Source of the DNA: Streptomyces sp. ISL-10 | Lineage (GTDB): Bacteria > Actinomycetota > Actinomycetes > Streptomycetales > Streptomycetaceae | Assembly: GCF_018614575.1 (NCBI RefSeq) | Contig: NZ_JAGGOJ010000045.1 | Location: 1-63,372, forward strand | Reading direction: 5' to 3' | DNA: 63,372 bases | Shown here: in pieces, positions 8,812-17,312 of the stretch | Layout of the letters: every line of letters starts with the position of its first letter | Position numbering within the stretch: position 1 is the first letter of the stretch | The notes under the pieces: generated by a model | What the model saw: the letters and a program-made list of their open reading frames with translations, nothing else | Databases searched by the model: none | Told to the model about the DNA's origin: nothing | Made by a program: the position numbers and the translations under genes

Positions 8812-9336
8812 TTGATCACGGCCACCACGCGCCTCGCCACACTGCCGGCGCGTACGTCCCCGCCTGCCTCGCGGACCGTACGGCCGGCGCGTGCCGGCGA
8901 TGCCGCCGCTCTCCACGCCCTGTCCCGGCCGTTCGTCCGCTCGGGAGCGCTGCGTGAGCGTCCTTTCTCCCTGTACGCCAGGGATGCGGCGGACTTCCTG
9001 GTCGTGGAAGCGCCCGACGGCACGCTCGACGGCTGTCTGGGCCTGCGCGTTCATCCGGCAGATCCGGTCGGTGACGGCGGGCCCACGGGTGTCCTGTACA
9101 ACTTCTGCGTCGCGCCGCACCGGCAGGGACGGGGTGTGGGCGTTGTGCTGCTGCGGGCGGCGCTGGCCACGGCGGCGGCTCAGTCGCTGCGCGCCCTGTT
9201 CACCGCGACGACCGGTAGTGGCGGCCTCTTCCGCCGGTACGGCTTCGCGCCCTCCTGCGCGAGTCTCGCACCCGCGGCCTGGGCGAACTCCCTGGACCCC
9301 GGTCGCAACTCGCAGGTCCTCGCTCGCGAGATCTGA
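8812..9336 (+). CDS. Short GNAT acetyltransferase resembling N-acetylglutamate synthase (ArgA type)
   Basis: 174-residue GNAT starting at TTG 8812 behind an AGGGGAA site. The acetyl-CoA loop is seen at APHRQGRGVGVVLL. Length and layout (N-terminal TVRPAR, RERPFSLYARDAADFLV, GCLGL, C-terminal LFRRYGFAP) resemble the short single-domain ArgA of mycobacteria, although this rests on remembered family features rather than an alignment. As last gene of the importer operon and convergent to argB, a role in making N-acetylglutamate for ornithine synthesis fits well. A different acetyl acceptor is possible. Confidence 0.65.
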   Translation: MITATTRLATLPARTSPPASRTVRPARAGDAAALHALSRPFVRSGALRERPFSLYARDAADFLVVEAPDGTLDGCLGLRVHPADPVGDGGPTGVLYNFCVAPHRQGRGVGVVLLRAALATAAAQSLRALFTATTGSGGLFRRYGFAPSCASLAPAAWANSLDPGRNSQVLAREI

Positions 9337-9358
9337 TCCCGCGCAGGCGCACGCAGGA

Positions 9359-9393
9359 GGGGCTGGTCCGGAGAACGCTTCCGGACCAGCCCC
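9359..9393. terminator. Bidirectional terminator between GNAT gene and argB
   Basis: A perfect 14-bp stem (9359-9372 with 9380-9393) with a 7-nt loop sits between two convergent genes, 22 bp after the GNAT stop and 54 bp after the argB stop. It would end both operons. Confidence 0.85.
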
Positions 9394-9447
9394 TGTTGTG
9401 TGACGTTCCCTCAGGCGACGAGGACGCCCGGCGCGTCGAGAACGCTT

Positions 9448-10353
9448 TCAGTCCTCGACGACCGGCCTCATGGCCGACGGCCGGGCGTCGCCCTGCTCCT
9501 GGTCCGGAACCACGGTGGTGCCGGAGCTGTCATGGGTGAAGACGCCCCGCACGACGGAGTGGGGCACCCGGCCGTCCAGAACGTGCGCCATGCGCACGCC
9601 CGCCTGTACAGCCCGCAGGCAGCCCTCCATCTTGGGGAGCATCCCGCTCGCCAGCTCCGGCAGCAGCTTCTCCAGCTCGCCGGCCGTCAGGTGCTCGATC
9701 ACCTCAGGGCTGTGGGGCCAGTTCGCGTACAGCCCTTCCACATCCGTGAGCATCACCAGCTTCTCCGCGTCGAGGGCGACCGCCAGCGCAGACGCCGCGA
9801 GATCGGCGTTGATGTTGTAGACCTGCCCGTCCGTCCCGCGTGCCACTGGGGAGACCACCGGGATGCGGCCCTGACCCAACAGGGCCTGCACAGTATCCGG
9901 ATTCACCTCGACGATGTCGCCGACGAGCCCGATGTCCACCGGTTCGCCGTCCACCCAGGCGGCCCGCCGCACGGCCGTCATGGTGTGCGCGTCCTCGCCC
10001 GTCATCCCCACCGCGAACGGCCCGTGAAGGTTGATGAGCCCTACCAGCTCCCGCTGGACCTGACCCGTCAGCACCATCCGGACCACATCCATGATCTCCG
10101 GAGTGGTCACCCGCAGCCCCGCCTCGAAGCGCACCTCCAGATCGAGCCTGTCGAGCAACGCGCTGATCTGTGGGCCACCCCCGTGCACGACGACCGGGCG
10201 CAGTCCCGCGCGCCACAGCTCCACGACGTCCTGGGCGAACGTCCGCTTGAGGTCCTCGTCCACCATGGCGTTGCCACCGAACTTGATGACGACCGTCCGG
10301 CCCTGGAAGGCTTCCAACTCCCCGCACGCCGCGCGTGCCTCGACCGCTCTCAT
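9448..10353 (-). CDS. argB: Acetylglutamate kinase
   Basis: 301-residue amino-acid kinase that phosphorylates N-acetylglutamate. Family motifs are clear: VIKFGGNAM, VVVHGGGPQI, the acetylglutamate-binding region NINADLAASALA, and LTDVEGLY. It overlaps argJ by ATGA and is last in the argC-argJ-argB block. argD and argR, which normally follow in Streptomyces, are absent, since a terminator comes next. This suggests a dedicated or duplicate set rather than the housekeeping arginine operon. Confidence 0.95.
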   Translation of the reverse strand: MRAVEARAACGELEAFQGRTVVIKFGGNAMVDEDLKRTFAQDVVELWRAGLRPVVVHGGGPQISALLDRLDLEVRFEAGLRVTTPEIMDVVRMVLTGQVQRELVGLINLHGPFAVGMTGEDAHTMTAVRRAAWVDGEPVDIGLVGDIVEVNPDTVQALLGQGRIPVVSPVARGTDGQVYNINADLAASALAVALDAEKLVMLTDVEGLYANWPHSPEVIEHLTAGELEKLLPELASGMLPKMEGCLRAVQAGVRMAHVLDGRVPHSVVRGVFTHDSSGTTVVPDQEQGDARPSAMRPVVED

Positions 10354-11501
10354 GAGCTGTACGCGCTGTTCTCGTGGACGTACTCAGCGGTGAGGTCGTT
10401 GGTCCAGATCACCGCCGACGCGTGACCGGAGCGCAGATCGATCGTGATCCTGATCCGGCGTCCCGACAGGTCGACCTTGTCCCGGGACTCGCCCGCCGCG
10501 CCGTCCCGGCACACCCAGACGTCGTTGACGGCCACATCCAGGCGGTCGGGGTCGAACACGGCGGACGTCGTACCGATCGCCGACAACACCCTGCCCCAGT
10601 TCGGGTCCTCTCCGTGGAGAGCGCACTTGAGCAGATTGTTTCTGGCCACCGACCGGCCCACCGTCACGGCGTCCCCCTCCGACGCCGCGCCGACGACCTC
10701 CACCTCGATCTCCTTCGACGCGCCCTCCGCGTCCGCGACCAATTGCCGAGCCAGATCCAGGCAGACCGTGTGCACGGCCTCGGCGAAGGAGCCCGGGTCC
10801 GGTGTCACACCCGACGCGCCCGACGCCAGCAGCAGGACGGTGTCGTTGGTGGACATGCAGCCGTCCGAGTCCACCCGGTCGAAGGTCGTACGGACCGCCT
10901 CCCGCAGGGCGGAGTCGAGGGCGGGTGCGCTCACGTCCGCGTCCGTCGTGAGCACCACGAGCATGGTGGCGAGCCCCGGTGCGAGCATCCCCGCGCCCTT
11001 CGCCATACCGCCCACCGTCCACCCGGGGCCGGACACCCCCGCCGTCTTGTGCACCGAGTCCGTCGTCTTGATGGCGACGGCCGCTTCCTCGCCCCCCTCG
11101 GGCGACAGTCGGGCCGCGGCGGTGTCGATTCCGGCCGTGACCCTGTCCATGGGCAGGGGGACACCGATGAGTCCGGTGGAGCACACCGCGATCTCGTCCG
11201 GCACCGCTCCCACGGCCCGCGCCGTGTGCTCGGCCATCGCCCGCGTGTCCTCGGCGCCACGCGGCCCGGTACACGCGTTGGCGCCACCGGAGTTGAGGAC
11301 GACCGCCGATATCCGGCCGTCGGCCAGCACCCGCTGCGACCAGCGGACGGGGGCGGCCTGGACCCGGTTGGAGGTGAACACCCCGGAAGCCGCATGCGAC
11401 GGCCCACGGTTCACCACCAGGGCGAGGTCCGGATCGCCGGACTCCTTGATCCCGGCGGGCACACCGCTCGCGAGGAATCCCTGTGCAGCGGTCACGGTCA
11501 C
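10350..11501 (-). CDS. argJ: Bifunctional ornithine acetyltransferase / N-acetylglutamate synthase
   Basis: 383 residues. ArgJ transfers the acetyl group from N-acetylornithine to glutamate, recycling it and releasing ornithine. The autoprocessing site is visible at KGAGMLAPGLATML with the nucleophilic Thr at residue 179, so the chain should self-cleave into alpha and beta parts. NDTVLLLASG and the C-terminal RNNLLKCALHGEDPNWGRV segment are also family hallmarks. It is translationally coupled to argB and separated from argC by 205 bp containing a dispersed repeat. Confidence 0.95.
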   Translation of the reverse strand: MTVTAAQGFLASGVPAGIKESGDPDLALVVNRGPSHAASGVFTSNRVQAAPVRWSQRVLADGRISAVVLNSGGANACTGPRGAEDTRAMAEHTARAVGAVPDEIAVCSTGLIGVPLPMDRVTAGIDTAAARLSPEGGEEAAVAIKTTDSVHKTAGVSGPGWTVGGMAKGAGMLAPGLATMLVVLTTDADVSAPALDSALREAVRTTFDRVDSDGCMSTNDTVLLLASGASGVTPDPGSFAEAVHTVCLDLARQLVADAEGASKEIEVEVVGAASEGDAVTVGRSVARNNLLKCALHGEDPNWGRVLSAIGTTSAVFDPDRLDVAVNDVWVCRDGAAGESRDKVDLSGRRIRITIDLRSGHASAVIWTNDLTAEYVHENSAYSS

Positions 11502-11640
11502 TGTGCTTCTCCGTTCTCTCCCAGTGCCGACGCCTGGGAGGTCCCCCCGTCTCCGACCGCGCCGGGGGCGTCACCCGCCGAAGGCAGGAGGAGCGGAGGC
11601 GCGGGCATCGTCGTCGACCGCAGACATGTGGCTGCGCGTG

Positions 11641-11705
11641 CTCCCCCAGCCACCGCTGGGTGGGGGTACCACCACGCCCGCAGGGCGTAGGGGGAGTGCC
11701 CCCAG
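11641..11705. repeat. Dispersed intergenic repeat element (GC-rich, partly palindromic)
   Basis: Between argC and argJ lies a C-run/G-run element: CTCCCCCAGCCACCGCTGGG, then TGGGGGTACC, an ACGCCC/GGGCGT dyad and GGGGGAGTGCCCCC. Elements of this form, with CCCCAGC..GCTGGG arms, are scattered between genes in many Streptomyces genomes. It may fold and attenuate readthrough from argC into argJ. Confidence 0.6.
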
Positions 11706-11706
11706 T

Positions 11707-12741
11707 TCACGGAGCCACTCCATTCGTGGGCAGGCCCAGCTCTTCCGGCAGGCCGAGGGCGACGTTCATGCTCTGCACCGCGCCACCCGCGGTGCCCTTC
11801 GTCAGGTTGTCGATCGCGCTCACGGCGATCAGTCGACCGGCCTGTTCGTCCACCGCCACCTGTACCTGCGCGGTGTTGGAGCCCAGTACGGCGCCGGTCG
11901 ACGGCCACCGGCCGGCCGGCAGCAGCCGGACGAACGGCTCGTCGGCGTAGGCGGTTTCGTACGCCGACCGCACTTCGCTCGGACCGGCGCCGGTTCCCGC
12001 ACGCATGCGGGCCGAACAGGTGGCGAGGATGCCTCGGGTCATCGGCACCAGTGTCGGTGTGAAGGACACGGTCACCCGCTCGTCCGCCACTCGCGACAGG
12101 TTCTGCGTCAGCTCCGGCGTGTGCCGGTGGCCGCCCCCGACTCCGTACGGGCTCATCGAGCCCATCACTTCGGAGCCGAGCAGTTGTGTCTTGGCCACAC
12201 GGCCGGCTCCCGAGGCGCCGCTCGCCGCGACGATCACGGCCTCCGGCTCCACCAGGCCCGCGGCGAAGGCCGGGTAGAGCGCCAGGGTCACCGCGGTCGG
12301 GTAGCAACCGGGGACGGCCACCCGGGTCGCCCCTTTCAACTCGTCTCGCGCCGAGGGAAGTTCGGGCAGCCCATAGGGCCAGGCGCCGGCATGGGCCGAT
12401 CCGTAGAACCGCTCCCAGTCGGCCGGGTCGCGCAGGCGGAAGTCCGCTCCGAAGTCCACGATCAGCGTTTCGGGCCCGAACTGCTCGGCGAGAGCCGCGG
12501 ACTGGCCGTGCGGCAGGGCCAGGAACACCACGTCGTGCCCGCTGAGTGAGGCGGCCGAGGTCTCCACGAGGACGCGGTCCGCGAGCGCGGCCAGGTGCGG
12601 CTGCACCTCCCCGAGCGTGCGGCCGGCGCTGCTGTGTGCGGCGACCACGCCGATCTCCACCTCGGGATGTGTCAGCAGCAGGCGCAGGATCTCCCCGCCG
12701 GCGTAGCCGCTCGCTCCGGCCACCGCAACCCGTACCGTCAT
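11707..12741 (-). CDS. argC: N-acetyl-gamma-glutamyl-phosphate reductase
   Basis: 344-residue NADPH-dependent reductase. The Rossmann motif GASGYAGGE is at residues 9-17 and the catalytic Cys is at residue 146 in PGCYPTAV. The frame is open upstream, but MTVRVAVAGASG from the ATG at 12741 is the standard N-terminus. First gene of argC-argJ-argB, with a leader of about 190 bp back to an iron box at 12934-12952. The operon therefore looks iron-repressed, which is unusual for arginine genes and ties it to siderophore production. Confidence 0.95.
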   Translation of the reverse strand: MTVRVAVAGASGYAGGEILRLLLTHPEVEIGVVAAHSSAGRTLGEVQPHLAALADRVLVETSAASLSGHDVVFLALPHGQSAALAEQFGPETLIVDFGADFRLRDPADWERFYGSAHAGAWPYGLPELPSARDELKGATRVAVPGCYPTAVTLALYPAFAAGLVEPEAVIVAASGASGAGRVAKTQLLGSEVMGSMSPYGVGGGHRHTPELTQNLSRVADERVTVSFTPTLVPMTRGILATCSARMRAGTGAGPSEVRSAYETAYADEPFVRLLPAGRWPSTGAVLGSNTAQVQVAVDEQAGRLIAVSAIDNLTKGTAGGAVQSMNVALGLPEELGLPTNGVAP

Positions 12742-12926
12742 GTTCTCCGTCTCTCGTCGTGGCTGTCGTGGACCAACAGCGCCGCCGTGCCGGGTCGATC
12801 GCCCGGACACGCAGGACGGAGGGACGTGGTGCGGTCGGCGCATGGGACAGGAGCCGATGGCCGGCAAGCCCATGGGTGACCTCGCCCTCCCCTGATGACG
12901 TGGCCCCGGAGGCCACCGCCCTCCAT
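12738..12926 (-). CDS. Possible 62-codon leader ORF upstream of argC
   Basis: An ATG-initiated frame begins 8 bp downstream of the iron box and ends with a TGA that overlaps the argC ATG by 4 bp, as in translational coupling. The product is Arg/Gly/Pro-rich with no recognised domain, and there is no ribosome site, so it would need leaderless initiation. It may be a chance open frame in GC-rich DNA. Confidence 0.25.
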   Translation of the reverse strand: MEGGGLRGHVIRGGRGHPWACRPSAPVPCADRTTSLRPACPGDRPGTAALLVHDSHDERRRT

Positions 12927-12933
12927 CGCGAAC

Positions 12934-12952
12934 TTAGCTTAGCCTAACCTTA
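12934..12952. promoter_or_regulatory. Iron box 3, in front of argC
   Basis: Read on the argC strand, TAAGGTTAGGCTAAGCTAA matches the iron-box consensus at 17 of 19 positions (differences at positions 2 and 15). It is the only strong operator-like element between argC and the FhuF-like gene. The latter is transcribed in the same direction and ends at 13294, so the box belongs to the arg block. Confidence 0.8.
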
Positions 12953-13293
12953 GCGTGAGCTGTGGGGGTGGGACGGAAAGAGACGGAGGGGGAGTGGGGG
13001 AGAGGGGACGCGGAGGTGAGTGACGGTCACGACCCGCCGCCGACTTGTCCGGGAACTGCTGCAACGGGTCTCGCGAGCACCCGACCGCCGATGGAGCGGC
13101 CTCTGGATCGGCCCCTTGGGCGCCCGCTGGCTGCCGCGACGAGTGTCATCGGGATCGGCTGCCGCTGTGGCTTCGCGGCGCACTCCTACCCGTCGTCACC
13201 GACTTCGCTCGGCTCACCGAGGAGGGCGCAGTGCCGGTCACCACCTTCCCGGGCGGTAAGACGCGGAAGGCCCCCGGGCCGGTGTCGGCGCCG
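12953..13293. other. Gap between FhuF-like gene and argC promoter
   Basis: Plus-strand frames are open here (for example from 13020 and 13045), but none shows a recognised domain. A short stretch ending near 13257 looks protein-like (LRGALLPVVTDFARLTEEGA) without start or family assignment, and could be a gene remnant. Confidence 0.3.
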
Positions 13294-14148
13294 TCAGTCC
13301 TCGGCCTCCAGCCTCCGCACCCGCTCCGCGTCGCACGTCCGCGGGCACGTCAGGCATGCCTCGTCCGGAGCGAGCGTGTAGTACAGGCAGCAGCCGAGCC
13401 GGGTCCGCGTGAGATATCGCTGTCCCTCCCGGCCTGTGAGCCGGCGGAAGCCGGCGCCGCCAGGAAACGGCGGGATGCCGGTCGGCAGCAGCTCGGTCGC
13501 CGCCCGAATGGCTCGTTCCTCCTGGTCGAGGGTGCGGCCGAGGTACCAGATGCCGGACACCAGGTCGTCGGCGACCATGCCCCACAGGGCGCGCGGTCCG
13601 CGCCGGACGGCCGGGCCGATGGCGGTCAGCAGGGGGCGCACATGGTCGGCGACGGCTGATCGCAACTCCGCGCGCAGCGCCTCCTCGTGGCCGAGTACCC
13701 GCGCGCCGGGCAGCAGTGCCGCCGGGTCGTCCGGCAGGCAGGCGAAATCGGACGTCGGGGTGACCTCGAAGGCGCCCGTCGTCAGATCCAGCCGTACCTC
13801 GCTCGGGTGGATTCGGGGCACGCGCCGGTCCAGGTACCAGGCACCGCTCATCAGCAGGCTGACGGACCAGAGGTAATCGTGCAGCGCGCGGGAGGCGGCG
13901 ACATCCCTGCGGGCGGTCTGTCCGCGCCGGCGGATGCGGGCGGCCTCGGCGTCGACGAAGGCGTCCAGCGTGTCCTGTCTCTCCGTCAGCTCCGAACCGG
14001 AGAAGCGCCCCGCGGCCCCCGGACCCGGGGACGCGACCCGCGCGTCGAGCGCCTCGCAGCAGCCCGCGAGGCGCAGGTAGGTGTCGGCAAGGGCGGAGGC
14101 AGTGCTCAGGGCTGGGCCAGCCGCGGCAGTACCCGGGGCCATGGTCAT
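13294..14148 (-). CDS. FhuF-like (2Fe-2S) ferric-siderophore reductase
   Basis: 284 residues, ending in the FhuF-type C-terminal cluster motif: Cys253-Cys254, ten residues, Cys265, two residues, Cys268 (CCLYYTLAPDEACLTC). Characterised FhuF proteins use this unusual 2Fe-2S cluster to reduce iron in ferric siderophores in the cytoplasm. The N-terminal part is helical and divergent. It is transcribed away from the biosynthetic operon, and both start next to iron boxes at 14171 and 14253, so reductase and synthesis genes should be co-induced by iron starvation. No signal peptide. Confidence 0.85.
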   Translation of the reverse strand: MTMAPGTAAAGPALSTASALADTYLRLAGCCEALDARVASPGPGAAGRFSGSELTERQDTLDAFVDAEAARIRRRGQTARRDVAASRALHDYLWSVSLLMSGAWYLDRRVPRIHPSEVRLDLTTGAFEVTPTSDFACLPDDPAALLPGARVLGHEEALRAELRSAVADHVRPLLTAIGPAVRRGPRALWGMVADDLVSGIWYLGRTLDQEERAIRAATELLPTGIPPFPGGAGFRRLTGREGQRYLTRTRLGCCLYYTLAPDEACLTCPRTCDAERVRRLEAED

Positions 14149-14170
14149 CGACTCTCCGGCGTCAGAGGGA

Positions 14171-14189
14171 GTAGGTAAGGCTTACCTTA
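14171..14189. promoter_or_regulatory. Iron box 4, near the FhuF-like gene
   Basis: GTAGGTAAGGCTTACCTTA matches the consensus at 15 of 19 positions and contains the perfect palindrome GTAAGGCTTAC. It is 23 bp upstream of the FhuF-like start at 14148. Confidence 0.75.
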
Positions 14190-14252
14190 ATCACAAGGTC
14201 GTTGCCAACTGAGTAAGGGTCACCTCCAGGCGAGTGAGGCCGAGTTGAACCC

Positions 14253-14271
14253 TTAGGGTTGCCTTTCCTAA
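14253..14271. promoter_or_regulatory. Iron box 5, in front of the NIS biosynthetic operon
   Basis: TTAGGGTTGCCTTTCCTAA matches the consensus at 14 of 19 positions, with both end arms intact. It lies 61 bp upstream of the ATP-grasp gene start. Confidence 0.6.
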
Positions 14272-14331
14272 GCTGCCGCCGATGGCCGGTCGTCGGCGTC
14301 CGACACTCCTTTTCGGAAGGGGCCGCCGCTC

Positions 14332-15522
14332 ATGCGGTTGTACGTGCTCGCCCTCAACCCCACCGACTCGGTCACCGAGGGCTTCCTCCCGGCCGCAGCC
14401 CGGCTCGGCCTCGACGTCACCGTTCTCACGGACCAGCCCGAAGCCCACCGCCGCCGCCACCCGGACATCGAGGTCCTGGAGTGTGACGTACGCGACTTCC
14501 GCGCCGTCATCACCCGGATGTCGACCCACCGCAAGCCGGACGCGGTCTTCACCAACAGCGACCACCTGCAGACCCAGGCAGCCCTGGCCGCGGACTACTT
14601 CGGGCTGCCGGGAAAGAGCTGGCAGGCCGCACTGCGGGCCAAGGACAAGGCGCACATGCGCCGTCACCTGGCCGCCACCGGGGCCGACACGGTGTGGTCC
14701 ACCGAACTCCCGGCCGGACACGACCCGGCCGTGCTGTCCGGCCTCGATGTGCCCTACCCGTGCGTGGTCAAGCCGTCTGAGGGTGTGGCGAGCGAGGACG
14801 TGGTGTCGGCCGGCGGGCCCGAGGACCTCGTACTGCGCTGCAAGGAGATCCAGGCACGGCGCCCGGACGCGGCGCTGGTCGTCGAGGAGTATCTCGCCGG
14901 TCAGCTCTGCACCCTGGAGACGCTCGGCGACGGCCGAGTCCGCCACGTCCTGGGCGGCTTCCGCACCGAACTGTCCCCGCCCCCGTACTTCATCGAGGAA
15001 TGCCTGACCTTCGTCCCGGCCCACCCCGAACCGGTCGTCGCGCAGATCCTCGCCCAGCTCGACGCCCTCGGCGTCGGCTTCGGCGCCTGCCACACCGAGT
15101 TCGTGGTCCACCAGGGCCGTGCCCGCATCATCGAGGTCAACTACCGTGCCATCGGCGACCAGTGCGACCTGCTGCTGGCCCAGCTGCTCGACATCCCGCT
15201 CTTCGAGCACATCCTGCGTACGCACCTGGGCGAGCCGCTGCCGGCGGACCTCGGCGCCCGTACCGACGGCGCGGCCCGGCTGGCGTACCCGTGCGCGAAG
15301 AGCGCGGGGACGCTGACGGCCGCCCCTGCCGCGGCCGACCTGCTGGTGGACGGTGTGACGTTGACGTACCGGCCACTGCGGGAGCTGGGCGAGCGGCACG
15401 AGCTGTACCGCACCAACCGTGACTACGTCGGCGTAGTCCGGGCCATCGGCACCGACCAGGAGACCGTCGACCGCGTCGTCGCCGACTTCCTCGCCGGTCA
15501 GCGCTGGGAGTTCACCCCGTGA
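14332..15522 (+). CDS. ATP-grasp ligase of the siderophore pathway
   Basis: 396-residue ATP-grasp enzyme, expected to join a carboxylate to an amine through an acyl-phosphate. Visible features are the N-terminal Rossmann-like part, the nucleotide-binding stretch VPYPCVVKPSEGVASEDV, VVEEYLAGQLCTLE, and the metal-binding IIEVNYRAIGDQCDLLLAQ. It opens a four-gene coupled operon with two NIS synthetases and a decarboxylase, and the GTG of the next gene overlaps its stop. The exact amide bond it makes cannot be read from sequence; coupling an amino-acid arm to citrate or to a citryl intermediate is plausible. Confidence 0.8.
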   Translation: MRLYVLALNPTDSVTEGFLPAAARLGLDVTVLTDQPEAHRRRHPDIEVLECDVRDFRAVITRMSTHRKPDAVFTNSDHLQTQAALAADYFGLPGKSWQAALRAKDKAHMRRHLAATGADTVWSTELPAGHDPAVLSGLDVPYPCVVKPSEGVASEDVVSAGGPEDLVLRCKEIQARRPDAALVVEEYLAGQLCTLETLGDGRVRHVLGGFRTELSPPPYFIEECLTFVPAHPEPVVAQILAQLDALGVGFGACHTEFVVHQGRARIIEVNYRAIGDQCDLLLAQLLDIPLFEHILRTHLGEPLPADLGARTDGAARLAYPCAKSAGTLTAAPAAADLLVDGVTLTYRPLRELGERHELYRTNRDYVGVVRAIGTDQETVDRVVADFLAGQRWEFTP

Positions 15523-17312
15523 CGGCGAAGACCACGGCCGGTGCGATGACCGCGGTGGCTACGGACACGGTCGAGCGTGACCTGCTGCTGAGGGTGCTCG
15601 GCGCGCTGCTGCGGGAGGACGTCGTCGGCCTGCGCACACGCTCCACACGCGTGCACAAGGAGGACGGCACCTGGCTGCGGCTCGCGCTTCCCGGAGGTGC
15701 GGGGGAGGCCCTGCTGCTGCCGGTCCTGGCGGACGGGTTCCAGAGCGTGTACGCCGCACGCCTGCCGCTGCTCGTACGGGAGTCGGACGGCACCGAGCTG
15801 ACCGGCCACGACGCGGTGCTCGACGCCTTGAGTGCGCTCGCCGCCCCTGTCGACCGGGGCGGCTTCGCCGCCTTCGCCGAGGAGTGCCGCCAGACCCTCG
15901 CGACCATGCGACTGCACGCCCGTACCCACGACGACGTCACCGGCGGACTGACCGCCCGCTACGGCAGGGATCCCGCCGACTGGACCGGCCTCGCCGGCGG
16001 CCTCGCCCACGATACCCTCGCCGCCCGCCACGACCACCCCGTCTACCCGACCGCGCGGGGGCGCTTCGGTCTCGACGACGAACAACTGCGCGCCTTTGCG
16101 CCGGAGTTCCACCCGCGCTTCGCGCTGCGCTGGATCGCCGTGCCGCGGCAGGCCCTCACGGTGCAGGGCACGTTCCCGGATTGCTGGCCCACCCCGGCGG
16201 ACCTCGCCCTCCCACAGCTCCTCCCCAGCCACCTCACCCTTCCCGTACACCCCCTCACGCTCGGCGCCCCGCTGCGTGAGGCCCTGCGGGACGCCGGCCT
16301 GGAGGGCGAGGCGGTCCTCGCCGAGCACCCCTACCTGGAGGCCGTGCCGACGCTGTCCATGCGTACCGTCGCCCTCGCCGCCGATCCCGCCCTCCACCTC
16401 AAAGTGCCGCTCGCCACCGCGACCCTGGGCCTGCGCAACCGCCGGACCATCAAGCCCGGCACCCTCGTGGACGGCGCCGCGGCACAGCGGCTCCTTCAGG
16501 CCGTGATCGCCCGCGAGCCGCGCTTCCGCGACACCGTCCTGCATGCCGACGAGTCGGTCTACGCCCACGCGGGCCACGAACTCCTCGCCGTACTCTGCCG
16601 CCGCTTCCCGGCCGGCCTCGGCGACGCGGTGGTCGTGCCCATGGCGGGACTGTTGAGCGAGGCCCCCGGTGGGCGGCTGGTGATCGACCACCTCGCCGAC
16701 CGCTTCTACGGCGGCGACGCGCTCGCCCTGCTCGACGCCTGCCTCACCCTGCTCTTCGACTGGCAGACCACACTCTTCCGCTACGGCATCGCGCTGGAGT
16801 CCCACCAGCAGAACATCTCGCTGGTGCTCGACAGCCAGGCAGGACGTACCCGGCTGCGGGTGGTGCTGAAGGACAACGACGGCCCACGCGTCAACACGGC
16901 CCGCATGCGGCAGACCCTGGGCGCCGACGCCCCCGACCCCACCGCGTTCGACGACGCCCGGATCTTCGGCGACGACGACCGAGCCGTCGTCGACCTGTTC
17001 ACCACCATCACCGTTCACCTGTGTGCGGGCGCGTACGCCTTCGGACTGGCCCGGCACGGCCGCGCCCCACGGGAAAGGCTGCTGGGGCTCGTGCGTGACC
17101 GGCTGGCCGAAGCGGTCGAGCGACTCGGCACAGGTCCCAGGGAGCCCGGCGGGACCCTCCGCGCCCAGGTCCTGGACGCACCCGAACTGCCGGTCAAGGC
17201 TATGGTCACGGCCGGGACGCTGCTCACCAAGGAGCGCTCGGGTGCGGCCGACATCAACAAGCACTACACCACCGGCCCGAACTATCTGCGGCGGGAGGGG
17301 GTCGCGCGATGA
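15519..17312 (+). CDS. IucA/IucC-family NIS siderophore synthetase 1
   Basis: 597-residue NRPS-independent siderophore synthetase. These enzymes adenylate a carboxyl of citrate or a related acid and condense it with an amine. Family motifs seen are HPVYPTARGRFG, the nucleotide-binding KVPLATATLGLRNRRTIKPG, ESHQQNISLVL, LKDNDGPR, and the C-terminal FhuF-like/NIS region around KAMVTAGTLLTKERSG. It starts with a GTG overlapping the ATP-grasp stop and overlaps the second synthetase by ATGA. The substrate is not determined. Confidence 0.93.
   Translation: MTAKTTAGAMTAVATDTVERDLLLRVLGALLREDVVGLRTRSTRVHKEDGTWLRLALPGGAGEALLLPVLADGFQSVYAARLPLLVRESDGTELTGHDAVLDALSALAAPVDRGGFAAFAEECRQTLATMRLHARTHDDVTGGLTARYGRDPADWTGLAGGLAHDTLAARHDHPVYPTARGRFGLDDEQLRAFAPEFHPRFALRWIAVPRQALTVQGTFPDCWPTPADLALPQLLPSHLTLPVHPLTLGAPLREALRDAGLEGEAVLAEHPYLEAVPTLSMRTVALAADPALHLKVPLATATLGLRNRRTIKPGTLVDGAAAQRLLQAVIAREPRFRDTVLHADESVYAHAGHELLAVLCRRFPAGLGDAVVVPMAGLLSEAPGGRLVIDHLADRFYGGDALALLDACLTLLFDWQTTLFRYGIALESHQQNISLVLDSQAGRTRLRVVLKDNDGPRVNTARMRQTLGADAPDPTAFDDARIFGDDDRAVVDLFTTITVHLCAGAYAFGLARHGRAPRERLLGLVRDRLAEAVERLGTGPREPGGTLRAQVLDAPELPVKAMVTAGTLLTKERSGAADINKHYTTGPNYLRREGVAR

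Noticed and set aside
9448..12741. Housekeeping arginine operon
   Set aside because: argD and argR are absent, a terminator follows argB, and the promoter carries an iron box inside a siderophore island. It was kept as a probable dedicated set, although a second arg operon cannot be seen from here.
12962..13381. Plus-strand gene between argC and the FhuF-like gene
   Set aside because: Frames run into the antisense of the FhuF-like gene, show no domain and have no codon bias.
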